A stretch of DNA of 64,000 nt, taken from Lepidonotus clava (Eukaryota; Annelida; Polychaeta; Phyllodocida; Polynoidae). Of the stretch, positions 1 to 14,500 are shown piece by piece (position 1 is the stretch's first letter; each line of letters starts with the position of its first letter). The notes beneath the pieces were generated by a model that searched no databases, was not told the DNA's origin, and saw only the letters and a list, made by a program, of their open reading frames with translations. Where the stretch lies: positions 44,091,307 to 44,155,306 of the forward strand of contig OW387141.1 of NCBI GenBank assembly GCA_936440205.1, in the 5' to 3' direction. Made by a program: the position numbers and the translations under genes.

Positions 1-83
1 TCCTGACCTTCCAGCTCGTCCCGGGGGTGGAGGTGTGCACGCTCTGCGGCCCCGCCCCGTCTCTGGCCGAACTGGAGAGAGAG
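1..83 (+). CDS. FUZ: FUZ exon A (5' truncated by window edge)
   Basis: Codons read from base 3 and give 27 residues including QLVPGVEVCTLCGPAPSLAE. The exon ends in GAG at 81-83, followed by donor gtacac, leaving phase 0. The CTLCGPAPSL string is the most diagnostic FUZ signature in the window. Confidence 0.9.
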
Positions 84-3000
84 GTACACAACACTTCATT
101 TCATCATTTCCACTCCCGTTGCCATGGCGACGGGCTTAAAACAAAAGCTTTTAATTAATCACGTAAAAGCATGTTTTTTCGGTCTGAGTATACACGATAC
201 GGACTCTTTGGTTTAGGATTAATTCTTTAATAGCTGTAATTTGATATCTTATTTAAGCTGGGCGTCCTAATGTCGGTCTATGTACATTGTCGGTCCCCCG
301 ACGAGTCGGGTTCATGTGGCCGTACTACAACTCATCTTGATAACATTTACATTTGAGCAGCATAGCCCCTGGGCAAATGATATAATTAAAATGATCGACA
401 GATTAAGTGTTTTTTCAGTCATTATTCCCTATCTGTTAATTCAGAGTACGTCAGGCTTGCACTGGGGAAGAGGGGTGGCAATACTGCAGGGTATGATATG
501 ACAATTGAACATAGTAATATTCAATGTGAAATTCTGTCACCAAGAGCTATTGAAATTTGAAAAGTCAAGTGACAAATTTTGAATGATAATCAAGTCTGCA
601 AATTCCGTACGTATGAAAGTTTGAAAGTTATTGTTAGTAACCTTTATTCCTTATCGTAATCTTCCAGAGCCAAAAACCTTAAGTGTAAACCTCACGTGAA
701 TGTAACAGTCCTAAATGTTAACTGTCGAACTTGGGCCGCTGTCAAACTCGGGCCGTTGGACTTTTGGCACCACCCCACCCATAGACTGTGGAACAGGGAC
801 AAGTTAGCCATTTTGGTATAAATCCTAGAGAGTTATTAGAAGAGAGGGGTATATATTTGGATTGTTTTTCACCACAAAACCTTCTCCAGGCCCGTGGCCT
901 GAGTCTGACAGCAGCCCAAGTTCGCCCAGCCCACGTTGGTCAGTGGCCTGAGTTCTCCAGCATTCTCCTAGTCCTAAACAAGACAAAGGGGAGAAAATGT
1001 TGTGTGAATAAACAACTTTTTAGTAATCCTCCTTTACGAATGTACCCATTGAATGTAAACCTCAAATGAATGCAACAGCCTTAAAGCTCAATAATTACCT
1101 AAGGACACACTCATAATAATCAAAATATGTTCTAAGTAATACATATTTCAACTGCCAAAATTTGTCGAAAGGTCAGAAATAATTGCTCCATTTTGTACTA
1201 ATTGTTTTCGAAGTTGCAAAGTAGGTAAAATAATCATTCTATCACAAAGAGGGAAAACCTGAGGACACTTTCATTTCAAAATATGTTGTTAATAATACAT
1301 ATTTCAACAGCCAAAATTCGTCGAAAGGTCAGAAGTAATTCCTCAATTTTCCACTAATTGTTAGTGAAGTTTAAGTGTAGGTAAAGTCCCCATCTTTCAT
1401 AGAGAGCCTATCGAACGAAGTGTTGCCACAGGCCAACCATGTCAAGGAACTCTTTGTTTTGTAAAGGGAATTCAAAGTGTGAGACTTTCTAAGGGAAGCT
1501 GACCCTTGTCAAGGGAAACTCTTTTTATAATGAAATGAAGCTATCAAGAGGTTAAAATTCAAGCATCTCTCTGAAGGATTTTTGTCTGCAACTTGAAAGT
1601 TGCAAGTTCTTTCAAGAATAACCGCATAAAACAGTTTAATACACCGTTTAAAACAGACGCTATACTTAATTGCATTAAACCGTGAAAAAATGCAAGGGAA
1701 TAAAACGTTCAGTTTGATTACTTTTCAAAGTCATTGTAATATATTATGGTAATATTGGTCTCGTAGTGAGGATAACTAAAACTTTGCCCAGCCAAACGTC
1801 AGGCAAAGTGTTTGGGCAGTGGGGAGAGGACGTTGCACTGAGGTGTTTCTAAGTCAATATTGTCCATTGTCAGGTAGAAGCCAAAGTATTATTTCAGGGA
1901 ACAATTACAGCAAGTCTGCACTGCAAGAGGTCAGATTGATTTTGTATTATTCCATCAGGCTATAGAATTACATCAGTTTTACATCTAGGGGAGCGAAGAA
2001 GTTATCTGTAATCCAGGCAGACAGTTTTCTCTCAGCCGAAATGTGGTCCGGAAATGGGACGCGAGAGTCGCTTACTTTTATCCCCAAAATAGCACTGCAG
2101 AAAACGCAAATAATTTGTAGGCTTGCTTCACCGCTGGTTGCTGTGTCTTAATTAAATTAGGCTAATTGGTCAGCCTGTTTTGCAAACTGAGGGTCAGTTG
2201 AAATTGATTTCAATTTAATCAGTACCAGCTCCTATTCAAAATAACGGACCATGTGATGTAGCTCTGAATAGATCATGAAAAGGGGCTTGCTTTCAGCCAA
2301 GACAAAGAATATGTTTGAAAGTTGATAGACTGTCTGATGAGAAAGACATCAAATTTTAAAAATAGTTATAGTGTATTGTTATGCCACCGCAGTATATCAA
2401 TTTTCAGAGTATCCCCCATGAGATTCTAAAGACAAATGGTGGGGCTACGACCCTACCGTGACCTAAGGATAGTCAAGGGGCTACCACCCTACAGTGTTCT
2501 AATGACAGTCAGGTGACTGTCTGTCTGTCAGGTGACTGACTGGTGTTCTAAGGACAGTCAGGGAGCTACCACCCTATGGTGTTCTAAGGACAGTCAGGGG
2601 GCTACCAGCCTACGGTGTTCTAATGACAGTCAGTAGGCTACCACCCTATGGTGTTCTAAGGACAGTCAGGGAGCTACCACCCTATGGTGTTCTAAGGACA
2701 GTCAGGGAGCTACCACCCTATGGTGTTCTATGGGCAGTCAGTGGGCTACCACCCTATGGTGTTCTAAGGACGGTCAGTGGGCTACCACCCTATGGTGTTC
2801 TAAGGACGGTCAGTGGGCTACCACCCTATGGTGTTCTAAGGACGGTCAGTGGGCTACCACCCTATAGTGTTCTAAGGACGGCCAGGGGGCTACCACCCTA
2901 TGGTGTTCTAAGGACGGTCAGTGGGTTACCACCCTATGGTGTTCTAAGGATGGCCAGGGGGCTACCACCCTATGGTGTTCTAAGGACAGCCAGTGGGCTA

Positions 3001-5515
3001 CCACACTATGGTGTTCTAAGGACAGTCAGGGGGCTACCACGCTATGGTGTTCTATGGACAGAGAGGGGGCTATCACCCTACGGGGTTCTAAGGACAGTCA
3101 GTGGGCTACCAGCCTATGGTGTTCTAAGGACAGTCACGGGTCTACCAGCCTACAGTGCAATGTTAGGTGAGGCACAATGCTACTGCCTAATGGTATCCAA
3201 AGGACAGTCACAGAGTTACAAGCTCATGGTATCCTAAGGAAAGGCAACAGGGCTGTCAACCGATGCTTAAACAAGCCCACTTGTTTTGAGCGTCTCTCGT
3301 TTCTGTTATAGGCCTCCCCTATATTTGGATGAATACGGTCAGATAAGAGAACAAGGCATTTCGGAATACATGTTCAATGCTAAGATAATGTAGTGATTAT
3401 GAACATGGCAAAGCTTGACATCTCAAGGTCTTTAGAATCCCCTAGAGGGAGTTAGATAGCAAAAGAACGTGACCAACTTCAGTGTCAATAACATAGAACT
3501 GTCTACAAGTCCAAATTTGGTCTGAGCCTGTCAAACATTTCTTCATATGACTATATCAGTGATCACCATAGCCCAACCATCAATGCCACTGCTAATGCAA
3601 TAGCGTCAAAAAGCGATACATACGACTAGGAAACAAATCATGAAAACGCATCTGGGCTTACCCACTATTATTTTTCAATACTTCCATATATCCTACAAGA
3701 GTTGGCATCCTTAGTTTAAAATTGGCACCTTACTTCACCTTCAATAATGCATCTGTTTCTCTGAATCGACAATTGTTGAATATGACGACTAGTGCCTGGA
3801 AAAGGAAAATTGTAACTGGTTCCAGTTTTTGCAGTGGGAGATTTTGTTCAAATATGCAGCTTCAGAGCCTTCCCGACATTACAGGGAAGACTAACAGAGC
3901 TATGATCACCAATACCTGTAACACATGCAGTATTCACTTCTGGAAAGTGATTCTAAAAGAAGTAGAGAATTGTTTCTTCACAAGGAAAAAAATCCTTTTA
4001 CGGAGAATTTGGGAGAGGTAACTGGATTGACTTTGTTAGGATGTCCTTCACAAAAAATACACATGAGCTTGTTTTTGTGAGTTGTCCTTGTTATGAGCCG
4101 CTTATGAGACGGCCACTTGGAAACCCCAAAGGATCACAACTCTGGTTGTTCTGGCCTAAAAAGAGCATCGTCGTCCGTCAGTAAGGGGATGGTTTTCGTC
4201 AAATACATCTGCAGGTATTAATTGCAGAAGGTCAGGAATTTGAAATTGGTCGTAAAAGCCGAGGAGTGAATGAAAGGACTATGTTATTGCAATAAATCTA
4301 TATTAAGTGTAGCCGAATCCTGTCATACATTGTGTCTCTTTTTTTTCAAGGTGTGGAGTTGCAGGATTTCCAACACAATGCTTTTCTTTAAACTTATTTT
4401 GGTGGCGTGCGAGGTGGTGTAGTGGTTAGAGCGTCCGTCTGTTGCGCGGGCAGTCCGGGTTCAAGTCTGGGCTGAGGTGGGCTGGCTGCTACTCCCCTCT
4501 GCATGTCTCCCTGTGACCACGACAGGGTACAAAGGTTCCTAGTGGGCCACTGGCTGTTGCGTGTAGGGCCCTGCCTATGGGACCTTGCACATTAAAGAAC
4601 ACCTGCCTCGCTAAATGTGTTGGGGTATGGTCTCTATCTTCTCATAGATTCGTTCATTTCATAGATACGATCATTAATGACAGAATTGTCAAACCTTGTT
4701 CTCGCTGTGATATGACCTTAGATGTTGCTATTGGGTTAAACCCCAATAACCAACCAACTTATTTTGGTATACATGTATCATAATACAGTTAATAATTATA
4801 TTAATCAAATGTGTCCCCATCTATCCATATCTAATCATCGTAAATTCCGCATCAATATTTGTTTACTGTATAATAAAGGCTGAAATTGTTATTATGACTA
4901 TTAGAGAGTCACCCAGCAATTCAGAAATTAACTGTCCCAAAAACATTTAACCCAAAGAAACAATACTTATACTAACTCAAAAAACTTATGATATAGTTTC
5001 TTCCTAAGGAAAGGCAAACACAATAAATACTTTGCTTTTAGCCTAAATAATAAAATCGAGAAGCGCACTGCAGCGCCGAGCTGCCCCACCCTAATGTACC
5101 ATGGAGCTTACTCCTCGCTTAGGTAGGCTGCTAGTGGTATCGGCACCATAGGATGCTGTTTTATGAGAGGCACTTTTTGATCTCGTTATTGCGTCCAGTC
5201 ATTTATATGGGGATTTCATGGAACTGAAACTCGTGTAACGTTGCGATGTAAGCAGAACTATGCGTGTTCATATCATACTGTGCAGAAATTCAACTGCCTA
5301 CGTGTGCTTACTTCTCTAGTTTGAGTAGGTACCTTTGAAGTGTTGCGCAACATCTTACCTGTATGATAACTGCAATGTATCTGGAACTTCAGGTTGAAAC
5401 ATTACTGTTGTACTGAAAGGACTATTCCAGGTGTATTCACAAGTCTGTGATATTTTATTCACATAATTATTAAAATGGTGTAATACCGCTTAGAACACAG
5501 ACACACACACACACA

Positions 5516-5558
<43 letters not shown>

Positions 5559-8500
5559 GCGGGAAAACATTGTCTCCATGTCCAACTTCTATTTAACCCC
5601 TTCTCTGCCCCTCTCTTCAAGGTGATCCGGTTTTGGCGGACCTCCCTCGACTCTCTCCGCTCCATCCTCCGTCAACGCCCCTACCCCAGCTCTGTAACAC
5701 TGGACCGTAATCTGCTCGGGTGAGTAGCATTATTGCGCCAAGATATTTGACTGAACCACAATAAGGAATACTTATTTTGGATGAAAAACTGAACGTGCTG
5801 TCTATATAAGATCCGTGAAATGTAGAGTTATTGTCCGAAAGTCAGCGAAAAAGTAGTTTCAGCAAGTTTATGGTTTTGAAATATTGTGAAAGCTATACGT
5901 TATTTTGTGAACGCTACCTCATATCTTTTGAAATCATACAAAGTATTTGAGTATTGGTTAAAGTTACCGAGAGAGATATTTGCTACTTAAGTTTGAGATC
6001 GGTTACAACAGCAAAGTAATAATACTATGTCCTTCCAAGTTCTAAAAAGTTGAAATGAAAAGTTAGCTTCTTTGTAATACCTATCCGTTTTTGACTTGGG
6101 CTTGTTTTTGGATAAATTGATAGTTATTTTGAATAAACTTCTAAAATAGAAATTTGGAAATAAAAGTAATAGAATATCTAAGCAAGAAAACAACAAGGTT
6201 ACATTAAATGCTTAGAAATATAAATGTCAGAGTAAGAAAACAACTAGATGCAGAAGAAGCAGATTTGTTGCAACTGACAGGGATTAAGTTTTAGAATATT
6301 TGCGAATTCCCATTTGTCTTTTGTGGCTGTTGAGGCATCCAAATGAAAAAAAATTGTAGGAAAATGGTGACCTAAGGCCATCATTGAAGTAGAAAAATAC
6401 ATAGTAATCATAAAATGGAAGTTCAACAATAGTTAGATAACACTGAAAATCCGTATGACTTCATATGTTTTTCAGACTAAGTTCAGATTTTCATAAATCT
6501 GAAAGGGCTTGGGAAGAAAATAAACAATGATAACTGATTGACTCTTCCCAAAACATTATCTTCCAGATATTAAGGGAACCCTTGTACATAATTGATGGCT
6601 AAATATTTTCAAATGAAATTCCTTGAGAATGGAATATGGATCAAGAACTTATTATGCTAAAAATATTTTAAGGATATTCCCGAGGTAGACAGAGTTATGG
6701 GACTTAAATATTTGGTCTATTTTATGTGTTTTCAAGGGAAATCCCCTAATTTGTGACGTCACAAGGACAGTAATTGGGAATCCCCAGCTTTAAAAAAAAA
6801 GGGAATCCCCAAATCTTGATAGTTTATAGAAAGGAATTTTAGGTGTAGCATTAAATATCAATAATAGGCAAAATATTGGCTCCAGACATGTATCTTCTTC
6901 TTACCTAGATTCATTCAATTCCTTGGGATTCCCAAGTTATTGTGAAAGGGATTTCCCTATATTATGACGTAGCAAGGACAGAACTGAAAGCTCAGAAATT
7001 AGGGAATTCTCTACTTTTCTTTTCTTTCCTTTATAATTCACTAATACTTAAACATTTTTCAATGTTTTCTCTTGAATTCTTTTAAGAATACCCAAGAATT
7101 GTTAATTAGATAGAAAATGAGCGCTGGGAAATTTATGTGCATGGAACCCTTTAAAAATGTATAGCACCCACCCCCGCTTGTCAAATTCCTGGATCCACCC
7201 CCAAATGTTCTGTAATTTTGACGGTGTTCGCGTGGTGGCACTGTAAAAGGAAAAAGACCAGAAGCTATGAACGAAATTGTACACTTCTAAATTATTCTTT
7301 AATGTGAAAGTATTCATCGAATGATGGGAGATATTAAGGATAAAGTGTCGTTTTCCTTGTAGGAGACGGTATATGAAGTCAAACTGACATTTCAGTCGGG
7401 TAATAAATATTGGTAAGACATTACCGATGATAAGTCGCTGTAGACGAGATTGTAATGAAGTTTTGTGAGTTTCATTGGTATTTTATTCAAATGAAATTCC
7501 ATACTGGTTGTTTGTTTGGCAACTAGGGATTCAGGCAAATAATGAAATCATAAATGTGCCAGTATTTTAGGCACGCGTTACAGAATCTTATCCATAATTT
7601 TCAGGTTGTGCGATAACGATCGTCGGCTTTTTTGCTGTAAGTTTTCGGAGGATTCCTATTTCTATTTTAATTAAGATTATTTTCCGGTTGCTAGGTGCGG
7701 AGAAGCGATATAAACCACACGATTTTTACACCTTCATAGGAATTAATGATGCGCACTTCTTTTCTACGAAGGATGTGCGGCTTTTTGCCTCGCTTCCGGA
7801 GTAAAGCCGTTCTATTTATTTGATTTTACATGAATTAATTGTGTTCGTTTTAGCTTCATTCTCATCAACCGGGAAACGCATAGATGCTTATCGACGGTAG
7901 AGCCCCATGATGAGGATAACAAGAGACAAGGTAAAATCGAACTTAATCTCCCCAATAAAGCAACTATTTTGAGTGGCATGCTTTTACTTTGAAACTTTGG
8001 TTTTCATCCACGTCTACATATATTACATTTGCGATTAAAATTTGATTTAATGTTACGATTACTTTGGAAGTTTGAAGTAGGCGAAAAATGTCTGGTTCGT
8101 GTTTCATTTGATTCCAAGAAAGCTTTTGATGTGAAATTCAACGAAGCCGAGTTTTAACTTATTTCCATATGAAAGAAAGGGCATGCATCCATCTGCATAC
8201 GTTTGCTTTCTAATTAACGTTCCTGCTTTTCCAGTATTAAATGAAATGAGAAACTGATATTTTTAATGCAGAACCATGCATCCTAAGAATTATATCTTGA
8301 AACATTATGTCTTTTTGCCCATAACAAAGTTTTCTCGATGTATCGATTATCCGTTTGCATACCCCTTCAGATTAAAAAAACAGGTGTGCTAATCACCTAT
8401 AGAATACCTGATCAGATCCACTACTGATGTAAAAGCACCTCGGGCTTTACTTAACCGCTTTAAAAAAAGAGCGCAGAGTAAAAACGAACCAATTTACAGT

Positions 8501-11500
8501 CTTTTGACAACCCTCTTGATGCACTTTTCCATTTCGCAGCAGTAGTTTTAACTTGTTTTCAAGGGGTGTCGTGACCTTACTTTCCCAAGAAAAAAACGTT
8601 CAAGATGGGCCAAACTTTCTCCGGATTTAGGACTTGAGGTTGTGAACGCACACCTTGGGATTTGTGTCAGCCTAAAAACAGTCGGATGCCAGTGACAATT
8701 TGCGTATGACGACCGAGGAAATAATTACCATTCTGCGGTTTAGCTTTTATAGAGGCATCTCAGAGTTCATTACGCAGGACATAATTATGCAACATCATGG
8801 TTAACTCAAACAAAGTAAGGCCTACTGCTAAAGGTTGCCGTCTCACAAAACACGGCCATATCGTCAACCCAGGATGCCAGCTCACAAGAACCGTAGGCAT
8901 TTCTTTGCACATTCATTAGGATGTTTTTTTTGTAAGAGAGAATTTTAAGAAATGCTGTGTACTGTGATTTTTCTTTCCTATGAAAAGAAAATTGTTTGTT
9001 GTATATAGACATATAGGCCTTATATAAATTGCCGAACTGCCTTTTTGTCTAAGTCTTCCATCACGTTTCCTTTACTTATTTACTCATTGCCCGAAGTTCA
9101 CAAACTTTTCTTACTACCAAATACAATGACAATGCGCGTCCATTGTTTTGAATGCCGGTGACCTAGAAATATGATGAGGAAAACTAAACCGAATTGTCTA
9201 TTAACCGAAATCCGGTTTCCAGGGTTCCCTCATGACCTGGACATCCTGGGAAGTGAATAACGTTTGGATCTGAACACATGCAGGGACCAGGGATATGGGA
9301 TTATTGGACTTATTCTCTTTTGCCCACATAAGTCACACATTAATGAGAAGAGTTAATTCAGTGTTACAACACTGGTCTGCTAATTAGATGAAAGGTCCTT
9401 GATTCAAATCCCATGCAGCGCAATCCTGAGTACCAAAAGGGATGTTGTGTGCATCTTAAACTTATATAAAATGGCTTAAGGTTCTGGATGTAGAATTTCA
9501 GCCCACATATACCAAGAAATTCCACCTGAAATCCGTAACCCCGGGTCTTTCCCTTGTAATAGTGAATATTGCATGTATACCATCACAGCGTAATGAAAGA
9601 CTTGCTTAATTAGCTGAAAACTAAGTGGCTTCTAAAATGTCTCAGTAAAAAAAGAACTAAGTGGCTCTCATTCATCCTGTCCGAAAACTGTCGTAACCCC
9701 ACTTCCAACACACCCTAAACCCCCAACCTTGTCCCTCCTCTACCAGTCTACCTAACGACCTTTCCTAAACTCCTGTTGCTTCTATGAGTGGAATGCGTTC
9801 GTCGGGCCACCTAGTGGTTAGTAAGAGAACCAAAGGTAAGCGACCATCTTCAGTTGATGGAAGTAGCGCCTTTCCGCCTTCACCATCGGGACACCAGGGA
9901 TGTCTATGTACCCTACCCTCAATGATAATATTTGGTAATAACTCAAGAATGGCTACCCCTTGATCTCTTGTAACACGTTCGTTGAAGTCCATTTTCTTTG
10001 AAATTCCTGGCGCCCTACACAAGACAAAGAGATACAAAAGATCATATATGTCTATGCACAGAGATATGGAAATTAGCCGTTAAAGCTAATTTGTCATTGA
10101 AATTGAGGTAGCATGTCTATGTGCAAAGCTAAAACATAAAGTCCATAATTCTTTTGTTTCTTCAGATAAAACGTTACATTTACAAATCTGTCTCTGTCAC
10201 AAAACCCAAAAGGTGGTGGTAGGATTACAAAACGACACTGACCTTTAAAAAGCAATTACAGTTCTAGTAATAAAAAGTGGGGTTGATTATTATACTAATT
10301 TGGTACATGTAATGTGTCGTTTAATTGCTTAGTGAGTGACAAAAGGTGGAGGTAAGGGTGGTTGTGTCATTACCGCTGAGTAGACCGGGCCTGCCCCCCG
10401 CCTCCCCACTGACTCGTGCCGCTATAGACGACGCCGGTAAAGCGCCAGTGTCGATGGCATTTGGACCTCCACTCTCAGCCGCCCAGCTTTTTGTAGGACG
10501 AACATGGGTTCCTGAGGTTCACGGCCTTAGACGCACAGAAAAAAACTGTGTGTCTGTCCAAAAAACTAAACAAACGGGCTTACCATGGGAAACTTGGTCA
10601 ATTATTTCCTCTGGATCTGACAAAAGCTTACGCTAGACAATCTCCTTCGTCTTGGGTGTGTAATGCTTTGATAGTAAACAGGAAACTGTGGCCATATCCG
10701 TCCATGATGCTAGTCGTTGAGTTTGGTCGTTTAAAAAACACCACTTTAATAGCTGTTTCACTAATAGCCGAGATCAATTAAGGGAATAAGAATTATTAAG
10801 CAGCTAAATTTATTCTATGTCGGTAAAATATCATTGGCTCTGGGCGCATGGAGGCGACCCTAAAATAGATTTCAGTCACCAGGAGGTAGATTTATTCATG
10901 GAGTTCATTAGCACTTCTCTTTTTCACGTGTCAATATAGCGTTGGTAATTACAATGACTTATAGTGCGATGGCTCCAGGAGCAATTTGAGAGACCAGGTT
11001 CAGATATGTATTCTAATGTATTCGTGTTTACACGTGGACCTGTATAAGTTTGGAAAATAATGTCAGTTTCTTTGACAGAGTTTGACAGGTTATTAATCAT
11101 CAGAATTGATAGTTGTTCTTCATAGATTTCATGTAGACATGTAAAGGTGCGAATAAGATGAAGCTTTGAGAGTGTGTCATATCAATATCATAGACACATT
11201 AACCTGGTCGTCAAATCTGAGAAAATGAAGTACTAATTAATCCAGAATTGTAGCAAAATAAAACTATGAATATTATTCGGCCCGGTCTCCAATTTAATTG
11301 GCCTGGATTGTCTGGATCTGACAGACAGGCTGGCAGGGAATTAGGAAATCTGACCCAAATACAGCGAAACATGGGAAGTTTCGTTTTCCTCAGTTTCTGG
11401 ATTTTATGATTCTACATGAACATCAAGAAAATTGCTGGTTTTGTAAAACAATTTTTAACTTTTTTCTTTCTAGAATCCACATGCATTTTTAATGGGATTT

Positions 11501-14500
11501 CAGAACTTTTACTATTCTAAATTAGACAAAATCTAAACATGATAACAGGGAAAACTTGCTGCTATGTCGGGAAACATACTTGGCTTGGAGTGGTCACCCA
11601 GATCAAGTTTAAATCATGAAAAACTAACAATAAGCCATCTTTGATGAATCTCACGATTGACACTCCATTTCTGCATGGAATAAACAGTACCTTGTAAAAA
11701 GTACAGTTGCTAAGTTCAGGAGAGTTGGGCTTGTTTTCCCCAGTGAGCCATATGCGTTGATACACCGATTCTTTATAGGGCCTGCATTAGATATGATAAA
11801 AACCCATAATGGTTGTTTTTTCTGCCATAATCTATTTCCTGGGCCCCAATAATGTTATGACGCATAGTGCAGCTGGTGATATAACACTGGGATATTGAAA
11901 GTCACCGACTGGTTTTGTACCTAGGCAGTATAACGTATCCCTGCTGGAGATTATAAAGCACTGGTAAGATGTAGCACTTAATTAGGTCTATTATGATGCA
12001 TAGTTCCTAAGCCTTTTCTTCTTTGTCCAAGTGATAACTAACCGCCAGCCAGAGTTAGTTTCCTCAAGAAGTTTATAATTACAGGCCGCGCATGATTCTC
12101 TCACAATATATCAAATAAAAGGGAGTATCTTGTAGGTATTCAATAAAAGGAGAAAAAACATGAGTAGTTAGTTATAAATGGTTTGATAAAGATGGAAACC
12201 TACCGTTCTCATAATTATAATTTACTTTTGTCCGCTTCTAATATTCCTATAGGCACAACTTTGATTTGTGAAAAATATTAATATACAACATATTGGATGA
12301 GTCCTACAGTTGGCATCTATCTGATTGAGGGCGTTTCTATTTGCGTTTTGATATAAAAACATTATATAGTTAAGAGGCTCGGCAATATGGTGTATCCCAT
12401 CCTACCTCCTTATAGCCCTATGAGATTTAACTTACTTCATGTGAGTTGATTGTGTGGGTAATTAATATAGGAGTGAGATTTGGCCCTGCTTATCTATACG
12501 AAGTGGGTATGTGAGTCGGGGGTATGTGTTTTACATAGCCGCCCCTCTCGGCTCCTTGAGGACGAGTTGACGTGGCAGCATCAGACAGTGAAATGATTAC
12601 TTCCCGATTCATTGGGAGGTGATAGAGGGGGGATTTGGCAAGGCACCATTACCAGTGAATAGGTCTCACATTTGGGGGCCGGCAGAAGAAGAGGTTTATG
12701 TAGAGTGGTAATATGATAGCAATTAGCCAAAGTGTTCGTCGGTGTAAGACCGCAGGGCTTCAGCATAGAAGGCCACCTACAGTCCTGTACCTCTGGGCGG
12801 GATAATTATTCACTGTTTCACTAAATGCATATTTCAAAGCGCCCCCCCCCCCCCACTACCACCACCTTACTCTTCCACAACCCCCCTACGACTCCCCCCC
12901 CCCCCCCAACCACTCCCTATAGCCTAAACCCGGTCAGAGAGGCCATGTTAATTAATACCAGAGTGCCTCCCTAGGCAAAAATAGCCCACATCGAGTATGT
13001 TATTGGCAAAATGATACAACGCTCACGGCATCGGTGAATTCCCAACAAATGCTCTTTTTGGCCTTGGTTTCAGTCAAATTACACGTAGCGGCAGGAGTAT
13101 TATACAGCCACACTGGGTGACTATATGAGGGCAATTAACGGCCTAAATAACCTAGACTGTCATTACCAACGGTGCCTTGGGGGCAAAAATATCATCGTAG
13201 GGGGATCAAAAATGGTCTCTATCTGTGAGTGTCTCCCTGTCTCTCTACTGCCGCCGCTGGAAGCTATGTCGAGACGTCGTCTCGTAGTGGCGACTTTTTG
13301 ACCTGAATTGTGATATAAGGCGGCCCGTTAATTATTGATAATTGATATGATTATTCCACGCTTAACGCGGCCCCTAAGTAAGCCCTGGTGCCGACTGACG
13401 GCCCCTGGTGTTTTACTTAGGTTGAAGGCGGGTAAAAACCCCAGCAGTAATGACGTGCGCTTCATATTATATGTCCAATAATATCTCAGTTGTCAGGGGG
13501 CGGCGCCAGGGGGCGGCGTCTTTTTGGCAGCGCCACCTGGGCACCAGTAGTACTCATTAAATCTATTACATAGCCTTAAAGTAGGGGGAGCAGGCACAGA
13601 CTGGCTCGTATTCTAATTAAATGGCATTGTTTAGAGCCCCGCTTTTGTTTTGGTGAGCACTTTGGCGGCTTCTTTTAAATAACACCAGGCGAGAGGGGAG
13701 GTTGGAAAGAGGAGGGGGGAGTAGAGGGGTGGGTTGGATTAGGAACTCTGGCGCGTGCAGATAAATATTACAAAACGCACACATATTTTGACAGATGAAT
13801 CTGCAGCGCCCAAACTTTGGGGATGCAATTTGAAATATTCATTCGAAAATGTTTCACACTTGATTAGGCGGCTGGTGCGAGGCTTGCGGAGGATGTTAAT
13901 TAATAATAACAACTTCCGATTGAAGGATCCCATCACGGCTTGGGGGGAAAACTTAGCCCAACATTTTCACAGCATTCCCAGCACCATCTTTAGGGGATTT
14001 GATGAGGCCGCTGGCCGGGTGCGCCCAGCGTATTTGAGCCCCTCTCTCCCTGAATCATTCATTTTCGTGTTAAATCTCGAGATGTCGTAATAAGCGGCCT
14101 GATCACGTGAGAGTCATGTGACCGTCTTTGTGGATGGTGGAGGTGGGTTTTGGCGGCACCTGGATGGTGTAGAAAACCGGGGGTCCTGCGCCGGCCTCCA
14201 GTGAGTGGACCCACGCCTACTAGGGGTACTGGAGGCGTGGAGTGCTGCCTGATGATGATGATGAGGGTAGGCCTCGCCACGCCCAAAATAGAAAATAAAC
14301 CAGAGACCCTTGAAGAAATCTAGTAGAGCTGATTTCTTCCCCTCCCACCCACTCCCCACGCCCCTGCCACCACTCCCTCCAAGGGTCTTCATTATGGCCG
14401 AGACAAAAGAGGCCCATGATTGAGTATGTTTCAATTTCAGGGCCTTCTTAGAGGTTCTCGAGAATTGTTTCACACTCTCGTTTCTCACAAACACGGTGCC

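Larger units (their letters stand above)
84..5621 (+). other. FUZ intron A-B with repeats
   Basis: No coding sequence recognised. It contains an X-box-like palindrome (115-134), a tandem duplication of about 160 bp (1098-1392), a 36-bp minisatellite (2437-3235), a full-length tRNA-derived SINE (4403-4755) and a CA microsatellite (5495-5556). Nothing further was seen in 150-1090, 1400-2430, 3240-4390 or 4770-5490 apart from a weakly repeated 35-bp motif at 675-715 and 1038-1075. Confidence 0.7.

Noticed and set aside
9351-9412. Functional tRNA gene
   Set aside because: Only a B-box-like string is convincing; acceptor and D-arm pairing could not be drawn.
9765-10037. 90-codon minus-strand frame with a peptide-like look
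   Set aside because: No family recognised, no splice context; it overlaps a CTCF-like string that recurs in non-coding places.
14059-14494. Overlapping minus-strand frames of 65-126 codons rich in Pro, Gly, Arg
   Set aside because: They are products of locally GC-rich, low-complexity sequence; three frames are open at once and none has a recognisable protein pattern.
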